From Coptis chinensis (taxonomy: Eukaryota; Streptophyta; Magnoliopsida; Ranunculales; Ranunculaceae): a stretch of DNA of 64,000 nucleotides. The stretch spans positions 56,999,501 to 57,063,500 of the forward strand of contig CM027377.1 of assembly GCA_015680905.1 (NCBI GenBank), in the 5' to 3' direction. The notes below the pieces were generated by a model that saw nothing but the letters and a program-made list of their open reading frames with translations, made no database searches and had not been told where the DNA came from. Made by a program: the position numbers and the translations under genes. Below, piece after piece: positions 33,546-46,799 of this stretch; the first letter of the stretch is position 1; each line of letters begins with the position of its first letter.

Positions 33546-34199
33546 TTCAATCATTGGGCATGTGACCGCTTGGATCATCCGTTGGTTCGACCGTTGGGCT
33601 TTGAGAGTAGGCCCAATGAATCAAGGAGCAAACTCATATTTTTGAAAGTACTATATTAAGATAACATAAATAATTTCTCATTTAAACCGTTGCGGAGATA
33701 CAAAATTATGAGAAATCAACCGATATATAATAATTTAGCACTAAAAATAAAAAGCAATGCATTAGGGAAATAAATGACATAGTCATTTCTAAACCAAAGA
33801 AAATAAACATCTATCGAATCCTCCGGTTAGCGTAAGAAGAACCCGGTTTCTACGCCTTCGCCATTTAATTTAACTTCAGCCGAAATGATCGGGGTGAATG
33901 TGGCCTATAGATCAGAAAATCGATCTTTGAATTGCCGCCGATTAGCCATCATCATTCTCTCGAATTGGCCTTGGCGATTTCTCATTTCTTGCGGAATTCA
34001 TTACGGGAAGTAATCATCTCTTCCTGGCGTAAGAAACATCCCCGCGATACTAGAATTCATGTTCCTCAAGGCATCCATAGGAGTATTGATTCGGGCGCGA
34101 TGGTATCTTCATTAAAACACCTGGTGGTGAAGAAGGAGGAGGAGGTACGTTATCATGCTCAATGTCATCTCTAGCTACCGGGTCCCAATGGTCTAAAAC
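33546..34199 (-). other. Non-coding spacer downstream of env-like ORF 1
   Basis: No gene was recognised. It may include the worn tail of env-like ORF 1. Short frames on both strands overlap one another and carry no known content. Confidence 0.35.
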
Positions 34200-34985
34200 A
34201 CAAGTCTCAAAAATTCCAAAATTCTCGAAAGACCTTTGTTTCAATGAAAGGAGTAAAGCAGATCGAACCCTAAGTTAAGCATAAGCCGAAGTAACAAGTA
34301 CAAAGAAGAGGAGTGACCTATTTGACGCGGGTCGAAGAATATGGCCCAGAAGTGGACCATACAGAAAGTGTGCTTCCTCTCCCGTAGGATCCACAGTAGG
34401 TGCAAGAAAGTCTTGTTCACGCCGACGCCTTTGAAGTTCCAATGACGTGACGCAGCGCGCCAACCATTGAGTGACGGCTAATTGGTTACGCCCGAGCTTA
34501 ATGCCGGTACACGCAGTTTGAGCCGCTGTTGTACTCCCCTCGAAGCGCGGTCAAACATCAAATCCCTCGTGGTCGGATACTCGACAATACCGGTCGGGCT
34601 ATCGAGTTAATCGAATCTGGCAGTATTCAAATCAACTCCCGTGAGTTCACGCTCCATCCCATCCGCCGTAATCCAAAATTCGCCACCCGAAAACCTCCAT
34701 TATTATAAAATTTCAACACCAATTCTTCGAATATTGAGCTGGGATTCGATGCAATAGATATTCCCACTCTCTACTTTCAATTTCCTCATCAAAAATGGGT
34801 GAAACATCCCGGAATTATAGAGATTTGTGAAATTTCTCTCGACCGTAATTCGCCTTCGCTGCCATGCCATAGCGGTATAATTTAAATTTTGATGGTGCAA
34901 ATAGCAAGAGGAGGTGGAGGAGGTGGTGCTGGAGGAAGGGGTTGAGGTTGGTGGAGTTTTGCGCCGCATGGTCTATATTCTCTGC
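34200..34985 (-). mobile_element. Env-like ORF 1
   Basis: The minus strand reads TAMAWQRRRITVERNFTNLY and FHPFLMRKLKVESGN, like the MAQQRRILSEQIFTGDHFAPF start of env-like ORF 4. Further on it reads VGVNKTFLHLLWILREKHTF, matching HILWILQEQKYEF. It is the first env-like gene after pol. It is broken. Confidence 0.6.
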
Positions 34986-35878
34986 CGGGTATGCCGCCGA
35001 GTGGATGGATAGTGAGGGACCAAGATCCGCTTTTTGTGGAAGAAGAATTGAGGGGGTGGACGTGGTGTGCCCCGCGCGGGCTTTGTACCCGGATCTTGGT
35101 TTTTTGGGTCAAAATTTTGGCCCAAGTACAAAATGAATTATAGAAATTCCTCTTATGTCCCTCAAAAATTTCGAAATTTCAAACGTGGAAATTCGATTCG
35201 TTTCAACTCCGAATTTAATGGATGAGATATCGAAACGATCAGTATTAAAAATGCCATCCACTAGAATATGAAAAATCACATTTAAACATCAATTTTTTTT
35301 TTATTATTTATTTATTATTTATTTTTTTTATTTATTTATTATTTATTTATTTATTATTTTTTATTATTTTATTATTTTTTATTATTATTATTATTTTTTT
35401 TAACAATCTTTGGTTTTTATTTATTTATCCTTTATATACAAATGTACAAGTCGAGAAGAACGTGTCAACAACACCGAAATCCAAATAAAACAACACATCA
35501 CAAACAACTTAACTCGCAACTTTCATGTCGGCTCGGTGAACCCAATCCAACCCGATGATCGGTGGGCTTATCCTTTATGTTTTGGGGCCTAGGGTTTAGG
35601 ATGGTACCATCCTTGACCAATGTGCAATGGTCTAATAATAATATTACCCTTAGTACATATGGTATAGCCCCTCAAACCGCCAAAACCACATAGAAAACTG
35701 AACGGGTTGGTCTGGGGAATCCATTGCCCGCATTTAACTATGAAATATCCGATGGTGCATATCATTTACTCTTTTTGGGCACCATGCCGGGTGCTAATAA
35801 AACAAAACGCGGTATATACATGTTGAAGTCTTTTAACGCCGATCCTCAAGACGAATGCGAAGTCTTTAACGCCGATCC
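34986..35878 (-). other. Spacer with TTTATTA microsatellite
   Basis: A TTTATTA/TTATTATT array lies at 35290-35402. GCCCAAGTACAAAATGAATT at 35120 and neighbouring blocks resemble the leader of env-like ORF 4. No gene was seen. Confidence 0.5.
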
Positions 35879-36235
35879 TCAAGATTTAATCCCAACTTTT
35901 AACGGGAGCAACGGACGACGACGACGGTTTATCCTGTTGAGCTGGTGTCGACAATAATATACCTTATACCGCTCATCTCGATAAAAGATCAAGACTGGAC
36001 GAAAAGCGAGTTTGATAAGTTCATACACCACCCCATCCTTTTCGCCCGCCGAAAGTAAAAAAGTACTACCACCATTACCAATTCGAGATGGGTGAGATTT
36101 GGACCAAATGATGAGTTGGAGTTCATGAGGAAGAGAATAGAAAAGGGAGGAGAAAGAAGGAGTTGAAATTTGTGGTACCCATTGTTTTCCCGGAGGCACG
36201 CTTGTTCGATTATCGAAGACATTTATACTCGCCTC
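35879..36235 (-). mobile_element. Accessory ORF, minus-strand copy (degraded)
   Basis: An open frame to 35879 reads VPPGKQWVPQIS, then FYSLPHELQLIIWSKSHP, which lines up with copy B's accessory ORF (PPSNAQW..., FASLPIYIKLDIWKRIH). YKVYYCRHQLNR near the end parallels FIVYICLTPKHR. It carries LPxxL, nine residues, then P. No CxxC is evident. A TATA-like GAGTATAAATG sits at 36222-36212 on the minus strand. It lies between integrase and env-like ORF 1, the same place as in the other copies. Confidence 0.5.
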
Positions 36236-36860
36236 AAGTAGAGTTTTCGTGGACTAAGGTTCCCGCTTGCAACCCACACACTCTAAGGAATTTTAGAAAA
36301 GAAAATAGAAGAGGGGCCTGGCTACCCTCTAATGGCATACTTTTCCCCGCTTAAATACATGGAAAGAAGTACACCAAATAATCTATTAACGTGGTAGACT
36401 GGATCATCGAGAAGAGTCTCTTCGACATCCGGAGAGCTTAACTCATGATAATGTTTAAATACCGCCATTTACTTGGAATTCGCTACCATCATTTTCGTTG
36501 TTCACGGAGATAGCCCCATAAGGGGTGACATGCCAGAGACAAATGAAAGGACCGCACTCATCGAAGTTTTTAATTTTCCGGAAAAATGTGTAATCTTGAG
36601 TTGTACATCAAAACTTTTTGACCGACTTTGAACTCTTTTCGCAATATGTGCTTGTCATGCACTCTTTTTCATGTTGGCTTTATAGGATTTCGAGAGATCA
36701 TAGGCATCACTCAATTTCCTCAAGCTCATTTAACGCAATTTTCTTTTTCACCGCCATGTTAAGTGTTGTAATCGGAGGCTTTTGATGGCCCATAGAGCAC
36801 GGTGCGGCTCAAGTTCAACCGCAGATGACAAGGTTTTCCAAAAAACGAGGCTGGCACGGA
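36236..36860 (-). other. Sequence between integrase and accessory ORF
   Basis: It holds GGGGCCTGGCTACCC (36315), related to 26357, and the worn end of pol. No separate gene is seen. Confidence 0.4.
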
Positions 36861-37680
36861 GACATCCCTATAGGTGTCTTAAAAGTCGCTTTCAGAATGC
36901 CCACAAGGCATCGATAATCGTAGAGACCGTCTTTCCTAGAAGGATTGACAGCTTTTTCCAAAATGGATTTTATTTCGATTAGAGACTTCTACTTGACCAT
37001 CGGTTTGAGGATGATACGGAGTTGCCACTTTGTGTGTGACTCCATATTTCTTTTTACTAATGATTCAAAATTTTATTGCGTAAATGTTTTCCCCCGTCAC
37101 TAATTATAGCTTTTGGAACACCAAATCGAGAGAAAATATTTTCTTTTACAAACAAAACCACCGTTTTATGATCGTTAGCACGACATGCCAATGCCTCAAT
37201 CCATTTTGACACATAGTCAACTGCTACAAGTATGTATAGGAAGCCATGAGAATTTGGAAATGGACCCATGAAGTCGATGCCCCATACATCAAAGATTTCC
37301 ACAATTAGAATTGGATTTAAGGGCATCATATTACGTTGAGTAATGCGACCTAATTGCTGGCAGCGATTGCATGCTTTGCAATGCTCATGTGCATCTCTAA
37401 ACAGTGTTGGCCAATAAAAACCACATTGTAGAACCTTGGCCGCAGTTTTTTTACCACTAAAATGACCACCACAAGATTGTTCATGGCGGAAGGATAACAC
37501 ATCGTTTGTTCCGGTCCGGAATGCAACGCGGATTAGTTGGTCCCGAACAATACTTGAAGAGGTAGGGATCATCCCGTAAATAGAATTTCACAAAGGATAA
37601 AAACTTTTTCCGGTCATTACGAGACCAAGATAAAGGAACTTCCTCGGTAACTAAGTAATTTACTATGTCGGTAACCAAGG
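36861..37680 (-). mobile_element. Integrase, minus-strand Athila-like element
   Basis: The HHCC zinc domain reads HEQSCGGHFSGKKTA...HCKACNRCQQLG (about 37500-37355). The core starts IFDVWGIDFMGPFPNSHG (first catalytic D) and continues VDYVSKWIEAL and FGVPKAIISDGGKH (second D). PLNPILIVEIFDVWGIDFMG is typical of Athila. Copy B encodes a close relative at 48290-48730. It is broken downstream. Confidence 0.9.
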
Positions 37681-39060
37681 GGATCTAAAAAATAGAGTAC
37701 AAGTGTTCATCCGAAAGGAATCACGATAGGTTCAAAAGATCAAGATCAACATCACTCGACAAGTCTTGATAAATGGTGCAACCACATTTTCGCTTACCTT
37801 TTTATCTCTAATTTTGAGAGTAAACTCTGCAAAAGGAGAATCCATCGGATCAACCTTTGTTTTGCATCTTTTTTCGCTAATAGATAACGGCGTCGCATGG
37901 TCGGTGTAGATAATAGTTGGAGAACCCACTCAGGTAAGGCCGAAACTTATCTAACGATATACAACGGCTATAGAAACTCTTTTGGCTGGTGGTATAGTTT
38001 CGTTGAGCTTCATTAAGGGTTTTACCGCATAGTAAATGACAAATCGCTTTCTTTCTTCTTCGTTGCCTCTAGTACGCCCAATAGCATAGTCGCTAAGGCC
38101 ACACATTAATTCAAAAGGTTTAGACCAATCAGGTGGTTGAATTATGGGAGCGCAGCACGCGGTTTTAATACCTCAAAGGCTTGTTTGCAACCTAAACTGA
38201 AATCAAAAGCGGCATCTTTAAGCAGAGATTGGTTAAAGGTCTAGCAACCTTTGAGAAATCTTGAATAAATCTCCTATAGAAACCTGCGTGTCCTAAGAAT
38301 GCTGAATGTCTCAAACTGTTTTTGGTATAGGAAGTGAAGCAATTTTTTCTATCTTAGCTTTGTCGACTTCGATCCGTCCCTTTGAAAACGATATGTCCTA
38401 AAACTATTCCTTTAGTAACCATGAAATGACATTTTTCCCAATTAAGAACAAGGTTTTCTCTTCACAACGGTAAATACTTTTTCAAGATTTGATAAACAGC
38501 TATCGAAAGAATCTCCATAAATTGAGAAGTCGTCCATGAATACCTCCATAAACCGATTCAACCATATCACTGAAAAATATGAAGCATGCACCGTTGGAAA
38601 GTACTCGTGCATTGCAAAGGCCAAAAGGCATTCGCCTATATGCAAATGTACCAAATGGACGGTGAACGTTGTCTTTTTTTTGATCAGCGTGGTCTATGAC
38701 TATCCGAAAATAACCGAATAACCATCAAGAAAGCAAGTAATAGGCATGACCGCTAAACGCTCGAAAGCATCCCGATCGATGAATGGAAGTGGAAAGTGAT
38801 CCTACGAGTGACGGCATTAAGTTCGCGATAGTCAATGCATATTCGCCATTTTATCGATCTGGCGGAAATGCATTCATCTTTATCATTTCGCATAACAACC
38901 GTAATGCCAGATTTCTTTGGAACTACGTGTACTGGACTCACCCAAACACTATCGGAGATAGGTAAATAATACCCAAGCGATCTAGTAATTTTAACACTTC
39001 CTCGGACCACATCTTTCATGGTAGGGTTTAGGCGACGCCGGGTTCACGCGACATCTTTGC
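37681..39060 (-). mobile_element. Reverse transcriptase and RNase H, minus-strand element
   Basis: The RT N-terminal block reads VWVSPVHVVPKKSGITVV and ARSIKWRICIDYRELNAVTR (39019-38753). The catalytic block reads RFMEVFMDDFSIYGDSFDSC (about 38560-38490), where the Athila lineage has FMDDFS for YxDD. RNase H-like sequence, including TIIYTDHATPLS near 37910, follows. Several breaks separate these parts. Confidence 0.85.
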
Positions 39061-40170
39061 ATTTTCTTCCAGGTGTATCGCGATGGGCACACATTAGGTT
39101 CAATGCCTTTAATGTCATCGAGGGACCATCCAATAGCAGAACGATGTTGTTGAATGACATTAATTAAACGAGCTTTGATCGCCGATTAATTGTGAAGAAA
39201 TAATAACCGGGTGATCACCATCGCAAGATCGTCAGACGTATTTTAATTCAAGGAAGTGGTTTTAATTCGTGGGTGGGATGGTGGGTATTAAAGATTCTTG
39301 AGGAAGGTCATCATCCATGTAGTAAACGCATTGATGATCATCCAAGTTACTTGACATCTTTGTTGTAGGGTCAAATAATGGTACTCGACTCTAATAACTC
39401 ATTTACTTCTTGTGTATAATCATCGCCCTCAAACTTCGAGTCGCTAAAGGAAAGAAATCGGTACACTTCATCTTGGGGAAAAAGAGTTTGTAAAATACTC
39501 TGCGAATGTCTTGTCAACCCCGTTAACCTCACCATCAATGTCGCTCGAAGTTGTTTCATCAACTTGAACACATTCACCTCGACCAAAGATTTCCGGGCGA
39601 CATGGTCATGGAACCATCTCGACAATTAATAAGAGCATTAGCGTGGCAAGGAACGGACGCCCTAACCATGATAGGAATGGAATCACATGCAACCCTCAGA
39701 TCCAAAATAACAAAGTCTACGGGATAGAAGAAATCTTGGACTTTTACAAGGACGTTTTCCACAATTCCTTTTGGATAATTTTATGGAACGATCCGCTAAC
39801 CGTAGAGTCATGGTGGTAGGTTTAAGTTCATGAAGACCTAGTTGTTTAAATAAATAATATGGAAGTAAGTTCACACTAGCTCCTAGGTCTAGTAGAGCAA
39901 GAGTCGTGCATTTGTCACCTAAGGTGCATGGAACCGTTGGTCTACCGGTGGTCCTTGTATTTTACTATACCATTGTGTTGTTCGGTAATGGAGGAAACCG
40001 CTCAATTGAGGAACGCTTTGTCGAGGAACATTAGTTCTTCTTTTTCTCGGGTGCACATATCTTTCCAGAAATTTTGCATGTTTTGGTAATAATTTTAAAG
40101 GCATCGAGAAAAGGTAAGTTTTTATTGTTAAATTTTGAAAAGTCTCCCTAATTTCAAAGAAAATTGTCAT
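39061..40170 (-). mobile_element. Protease region, minus-strand element
   Basis: FEIRETFQNLTIKTYLFSMP and LLPKHAKFLERYVHPRKRRT (40170-40030) are the segment before protease in Athila. ALLDLGASVNLLPYYLFKQLG (about 39905-39845) gives the D-L-G-A active-site block. VENVLVKVQDFFYPVDFVIL follows. It is broken. Confidence 0.8.
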
Positions 40171-41880
40171 CGTTTATTCTTTGCTAAAGCGTCGAAATGG
40201 TGCCTTAGGGCTGAATTTGGCAAAAGGGGTCTACTTGCTTGTTTCCCTACATTCGGAGGTGTTGACTTTGTTGTATCCGGGGAATCTTCCGTAGGTTCAT
40301 TATTAGAAATAGATTCCTTGGAACCCTCCCGTTTCTTTGGTTGATTATCCGCATCGATCCCATTGTCGCACAGCTTTTTTCCAGATCGTAGAGTAGTGAT
40401 TGCATGCACCTCACCTTGGTTGGTGGTGCTTGTACAAAGGGCATTGGTCGGGTTCAAAGGTGTGGTTTTGGTTTAGGTTTTTGAACCGCTTGTCGCGGTG
40501 AAACACGCCTTTCTCTTTTCTTTGCGCGCCAACTGTTGGTGATTGTTGGATAGATGTTAAAATTTGAGACCGTTGTTCATGTAAGCCAAAGAAAGTCTCA
40601 TTTGTCCTATCCGTAATGGTTGGCAGTTGTGCAAACAGGTAGTAGTTCTCGATTATTGCTTAAGTTGTTGATTATAGTCGGGATTTGGATTACCGAACAA
40701 GGTCGCGTTGGTCCGATAATTAGCATTAGAATTATTTTGAAATCGACCTTTGTTGGTATTGTTGATTATTTCCTTTGGCGGTATGGAATAAAATTATTGG
40801 TAGGTCAACAGTGCCGATTAACAAAACCGTGAGGAGCCCCATTTGTGGTTATTTTGACTCCAAGTGAAATTGATGTTGTCTCCTTAATGCATCGGGAATG
40901 TTGAATGCACATGCCTCCTCCGCTTTTGTTGAAAGGGGAAACATATAACAAAGGACAATATGCATCGATGATCGTGACTAAGACAAAGGACACAAGGAGT
41001 GGTGTCAACGCTCATGACCGGTTTTGGTGGTCGATCGCTTACTGGAACCGCAAGGGCATCTACTTTTTAGTTAGGGATTCTATCAAATTTTTATTTCGTG
41101 ATCGGTTTTACCTCAAAAATAGATGTGGCTTTTGTAACAAAGATCCTTTGATGATCTAGACGCTCGTTACCCCAAAGGTGTACCTTTTTTTCGCTTGTTT
41201 TTCAAGAAAAGTATAAGCTTCAAGCTCCTTTTGTCCATGAAGCAACCCCGCTCATTATATCAAGAGTTTCTTTTGATGATCGCATGCACCATTAAAGAAT
41301 GAACTAACAAGGACGCCTTTTTCTAGTTGGTGGTGAGGACATTCTAATGTAAGATCAAGAAAACGACTCCATGCTTCCGTAAAGGATTCATGAGATTTTG
41401 GACGGAAGAATTGAATTTTTCAAGCATTTCCGCTTGTTTTTCCGAGGTAAAACTCAAGCATAAAAGCTTGAACTAGTTTATTCCATGTGTCTATGGATTG
41501 TGATTGTTGTCCCGCTAGCCGATTGATGCTTTTTCCGCCAAAGTGAATGGAAAACAAAGCAAAAGAGTTGTTCCTTAGAGACCTACCGGATGATGAAATG
41601 TTGTTGCCACTTGTGAAGTTCACGAAGATGATCAGACGGTTTTTCGCGGCTCCAAACCATGATATATTGGTAACAAACTGAAAACGTTTGGTGGATAACG
41701 AAAATCACCGACAATGTCCTCAAGTTTAATGCAGAAGAAGGTCCTTCCTGTAATGCAAGATAGAAGTCCGAGAGGGGCTTCTCTGCGGAGTGGAGGATCA
41801 CCGGGCCATAATGACGCAAGTTGATGGCTACGAAATGATTGTGATGAAGGTAATTGCAGCGTAAGAAGAACAATTTTTAT
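40171..41880 (-). mobile_element. gag, minus-strand Athila-like element
   Basis: SIDTWNKLVQAFMLEFYLGK (about 41510-41450), SHESFTEAWSRFLDLTLECPHHQ and EAYTFLEKQAKKR form the Athila gag core. The C-terminal VHAITTLRSGKKL motif lies near 40420-40370. It is broken; no start codon was assigned. Confidence 0.8.
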
Positions 41881-43260
41881 GTGAGAATTACGCTAATTGC
41901 TTATCGTGATTTTTTCGACGATAGGTTTGTTCAATTTCTTTAGTGGAACTGCACTTTAATCTTCACGCAAGCATAAAAATTAGATCTAACTTACGTATGA
42001 ATTATGAGGACTCTAATTTTATTATTATCTTAAGCATTGTGGGTTGAACAACATATGCCTAAGCTGCCGCTAACGAAAGTGAAGCTAGGAATACGCGGTG
42101 CATAAACCAACAGCGTGTCACAAGATAGATATGAGGGAGGATTTCGCAAGCAATTTGCTCTAATTAAGTAACCCCAATCTTCAAGTTTCCAGACACCATT
42201 AGAATATGATTAAGATTTATGGAATTAAAATTTATGCAAAGGTGGTATTAAATTAATTTTAATTTAATCTAATTTATTTTTTTTTTTTTAAAGATTTATG
42301 CAAGGTTTAAAATACAAACATACAAATAACATCTACTCATACAATACTAGGTGCAAGTGAAGCATGTGAAGGTTCTTACTCATAATGATAGCATACTTAA
42401 TAGGCAAACTTGTGTCATCGATAAATATTTCCATACGCACAGCAAAATATACATCAAATAATACGATATGTACGCTTAATTTGTAAATCGATACGAAATG
42501 TATATCAACAAGAATGTAAAGCTTAATTTGAATCTACCATACCCACGATCTAAATACATTAGCATACCTATCAAGATACACGCAGTAATAGATGACAAAA
42601 CTAAACATGCAAAGTTTTTATACCTAAACTAAAATAACGACTCTTTGTATTGCATAATAAATCGATTTTCACAATACTCATCGAGATTGCTAATGTCCTA
42701 TGAGAGAGACCACCTCAATAGGTTTAGGAAACAACTTACCCAACTAAGATTTAACCTTCGCTGGAATGTTCTCATCTTTCAATCTTCGTGGTGTGTTAGC
42801 TTTAATTCTCCCTAGTCATTTTAATTCAACTCGTGAGTAGATAAAAGTAGATAGAATTGCAAAGATTTGAGTTTTCAAACTAAAATTCAATAAAAAGGAA
42901 TTTAAAAATTAAATTTTTTATTAATTAAAATGAATTAGTAATCGATCAATAAAGTTAAACATTAAAATTAGTTTAGTATCATGTTTAGGTTTTTTTCTAT
43001 TTATTGTTGTTTATGCATGATTATATTAAGATATTATCATATAGTTAAGTCAAATAGAGAAAATATTAATTAGGATAAGTATAAAATAGTTTAAGTTTGA
43101 AAGTTTAGTCTTTGGTTTAAGTTTACTTGCCAAGAGTTAGGATTCAATAGGGATGATGTAGGCTTAGGCAAGGTATGATATCACCTCACAAGATCTCAAC
43201 CAAACTTGGGGTTGAAGTTCCAATCTTGACAAACACTTTCTAAGCTTTTACATATTTTGT
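41881..43260 (-). other. AT-rich non-coding DNA upstream of gag
   Basis: Expected to hold the leader and 5' LTR of the minus-strand element, but no PBS and no match to the 3' LTR at 28.4 kb were found. No gene is supported. Confidence 0.4.
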
Positions 43261-45029
43261 TTAATTAATCATTAGTGAATAGTTAATTAGCTAAACGTAG
43301 TTACTTTTCGTGTTTACCGATTTCATAGTTTTAAGCCCATAAAGGTAACTTTGTTTAGGCCCACAAAGGCAACCAATTGTATCTTATTGCCTTTTGTGAC
43401 ATTTCAACTCACTTGTGGGTCTTAGATAGTAAACTTGTAAATCAAGAAAATGAATGGTGGTTGACACACAAGACACCAAACACCCGCCATCCCCACCACG
43501 CCACCTTCACCCCAAAGGTCGTAACGCACACCAAGTAATTTCTAAACCTCCTCGCTACAAAGTGTAAGATGATACTTGTGTGTTACTAAGCATGCTCGAT
43601 GATTATGTGATTTACGTCACCTCAGATTTACATTAACGCAAGGCTAAACCCGAGACCTAAAAGAACAAAAAGTGGGATGAAGCCCTACTTTAATTGGACG
43701 GCGCTATGAACTCTTGTCACATAGACCAACTAAAAGATAAAATTAATGAAGCAGAGCCAATCTAGTCGCATCCATCGTGACAAACATCTAGCACAAACAA
43801 AGAGAGTAATGAACTATCGATTCCAATGGACCAACCACCTTCCTCGCCCTCCTCTCTACCTGAACAGAGATTCTTGGTGGCACACCATCCGGTGAAGTAG
43901 CAATCTTCTCCCTCGACGATGTAGTTTCCAACCCACTTCGCACTCCAATCGCAATTCAAACAGGCATAGTTTCTAATCTATAGACATTGCATGCAAACTT
44001 TTCAAAACTTCAAAGCTACGAACCCATCTCGCTGCTTGAGCATCCAACACATTTGTAAGATATAAGTAGATTCTAAATAGTCTCACAATTGTGCATGAGA
44101 CTACACTCTCTATACAAAGCTTAGCACATTTTAAACTTACTTCACGAGGAGAGCACGCCGATCTAGACATACTCCTATTCTCATCCCTCAACTACTAAGA
44201 TGGCGGATGAAGTAGTTCAAGTTGAAAAGCCCTCTAGTTTCTACACACCTTTACAAAATGGCCTCCATCTTTATATACGGCTCACAAAATTCACTAGAGA
44301 TTTCTGATCCCACCAAATGTGTTCAATCTCTTACCCATCTTTCATGGTTTCAAACAAGAGTTACAAGATGAACACTCACTGGATATATGAAGTATGTAGT
44401 ATTTCAATCATCCCGCATTTCGACGCTCGTGTTAAACTAATAGTCCTTTTCACTCTAGCCGCAAAAGCCACAGATGACTTCTATTTTAGAAGCCCGATTC
44501 TTCGATACATCGAAAAGGTAGTGTTTTCCTTCATGAAGAAATACTTTCTACCAAAGAAAACGAGATAGTAAGTAAGATACAAGATATCCACAAAGTCCAG
44601 TGAGACATTCTCAAGCATGGGATAGATTCTCCGACCTACTCCATCATGTCCTCATAAAACTAGAAAATCCACTCTTGTCCAATTTTTTTCAAAGGTCTCT
44701 AAGAACACAAAGTCACACCGATATCATGAGTAATGGAAACTTTTTAGATAAAGGTGTTACGTAGCTTTAACTTTTCTTGAAGACCAAGCAGAAAGAGTAC
44801 TCATTAGCTTTAATAAAAACACCCATAACATCAAAGAGCTCAAGATTTAAAGCCAATGGTATCTTTGAGGTAAAATTGATCCAGAGATTAAAACTATAAT
44901 CGAACCCTCAAGAAAGATAGTTGCCCTTGAACCAAACAAAAGACCTTACTCCCAACCGGGCCATGAACATCGATATAACACCATGCACTGGCCTAGATCT
45001 TAAATCACGATCTACCCATTTTCCCTTGT
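43261..45029. other. Unassigned stretch
   Basis: Frames of 60-83 codons occur on both strands, for example 43959-43762 and 44191-43973 on the minus strand and 44317-44568 on the + strand. None is recognised. GC content is higher than in the flanks between 43.78 and 43.95 kb. It could be a worn transposon or unique DNA. Confidence 0.35.
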
Positions 45030-45639
45030 TCAACAACATAGCATCACTTCAACCGTAAGAAGTTTGTGCTTTCTTAACCAACCAAATGCCATGAGGCAAC
45101 ACCTAAATTTTCAATGGAATACTAATCCACAACCCAACCACCTCTAGGTTCACCAATCATGTCAAACCACAAAATACATTCAACCTTTAGATAGCCAAGG
45201 TGTACTCAAATAATCTAAATAGAGTTTATGGTTCCATCCAACTTTTAACCAACTACTAAAAATCCACCAATCAACAACCAAAGAGACCTAGTTCCAAATG
45301 GGCCTAATCACGCTAATGTCCCATTAGATAAAACATCGTGAGCGATGTTATCTTTGATGAAACAACAAATACATATCATGGCAAACCATAAAACAAACAC
45401 CCATCTATTACATCAAAGATAAAACAAGCTTCCAACGATCACACCGGCTACTAAACACAAGAGATCAAAGGTCACAACTTTGCATTCTCGCAAAATAATA
45501 GTTGACAATAAAGTAGTCTTGTTTAAAGATCCTACACCTGTAGGGAGATACCCGCTTTAATACCTATATATTACCGTAACAAGAATCAAAAACCGAGTAC
45601 CTCCTAATGTCCCTATAGCAATTGGTAGTTCTTAAACCA

Positions 45640-46560
45640 TCCCTCACACTCCCTCAATCTAGCTTTAAGAAATATAAACCAAATGCACCACTCCCAACAC
45701 ACTTGATGACACCCAATGATGATGAAAATTTTGATGAAATCAGAGAGACATTCAACAATTCCATTTCCTAGAGGCCATCAAACATTTACCCAAACATGCC
45801 AAATTTCTCAAGAATATATGCACTAACAAAAGAAGAACTAACATTCCAAAAAGATGCCTTCTTTACATAATAATTTCCATCCTTGAGGAGAAACTAATGG
45901 AATTGTCAAGTATAAAAGAACCTAGCCATCCGATCGTTCCTTGTAGTATAGGAGATAAATGCATAGCTTTGCTCGCCTCGATCATGGAGTAAAGTGTTAA
46001 TCTCTTTCTATACTACCTATTCAAAAGAACTTCGGTTTTTAAGAGTTACATCTACAACTATGACATTATAATTAGTGATTGCTCCATTCAATACACAAAA
46101 GGCATAGTTGAAAATATCTTAGGCAAAGTAAAAGACTTTACTGCCCGTGGATTTCATTATCTTTGACAACAAGTAGCTCATGATTCCATACCATCATTCT
46201 AGGGCGGTTTGCCCAATGCCCTTATCAATTTCCGAAAATGGATCTTATGACCATGTCTTTTCAGAGGATCGCTGGAAGTTAATGTTTGTAAGATGATGAA
46301 ATAACATATGGAAAAGAAATTAGAAGGAAGTGAGTTTGATAGAAAACCGTCGTCCAAGAATACAAGGACAAGACTTTCCCAAAAATGATGTGCATCAATT
46401 CTTATCCTTTGGAAACTCTGATTTTTGGCACAGATCATTATATGGAAGAGACCGGTATAACCACTTGGCATCCGTTCCTTATACAATTTGGATGATGATC
46501 TACCTAAACATAAAAGAGAACTTCCTTTTTAAGTGTTCACCATAGAAGAACAAAACCCTG
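45640..46560 (+). mobile_element. Protease region of copy B
   Basis: FDEIRETFNNSIS near 45730 matches FEIRETFQNLTI of the minus-strand element. SVNLFLYYLFKRTSVFKSYI near 45990 matches SVNLLPYYLFKQLGLHELKP, and GIVENILGKVKDF near 46110 matches VENVLVKVQDF. It is broken. Confidence 0.65.
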
Positions 46561-46799
46561 GGCAAACCTTGTTAGCCAAATCACCTACATCTAACCTAAA
46601 AACTCTCCCTTCTGACATAAAATATATTTATCTTGATTCTGATGGCACCCATCCCATCATCATCTTATCCTAGTTAATAAAAAGGAAGAAAAGCGTCGAT
46701 TAAGGTAATTCAAAACATCACTCAAAATTGGTTGGTCTCTTGATGATGTAAAAGGAATTGATCCAAAGATTTGTACCCTCTTAATTCATGTGGGAAGAG

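Noticed and set aside
28450-43260. A single intact-length Athila element with two LTRs
   Set aside because: Only the 3' LTR was found. No PBS or matching 5' LTR was seen near 42-43 kb, and three env-like ORFs suggest a composite.
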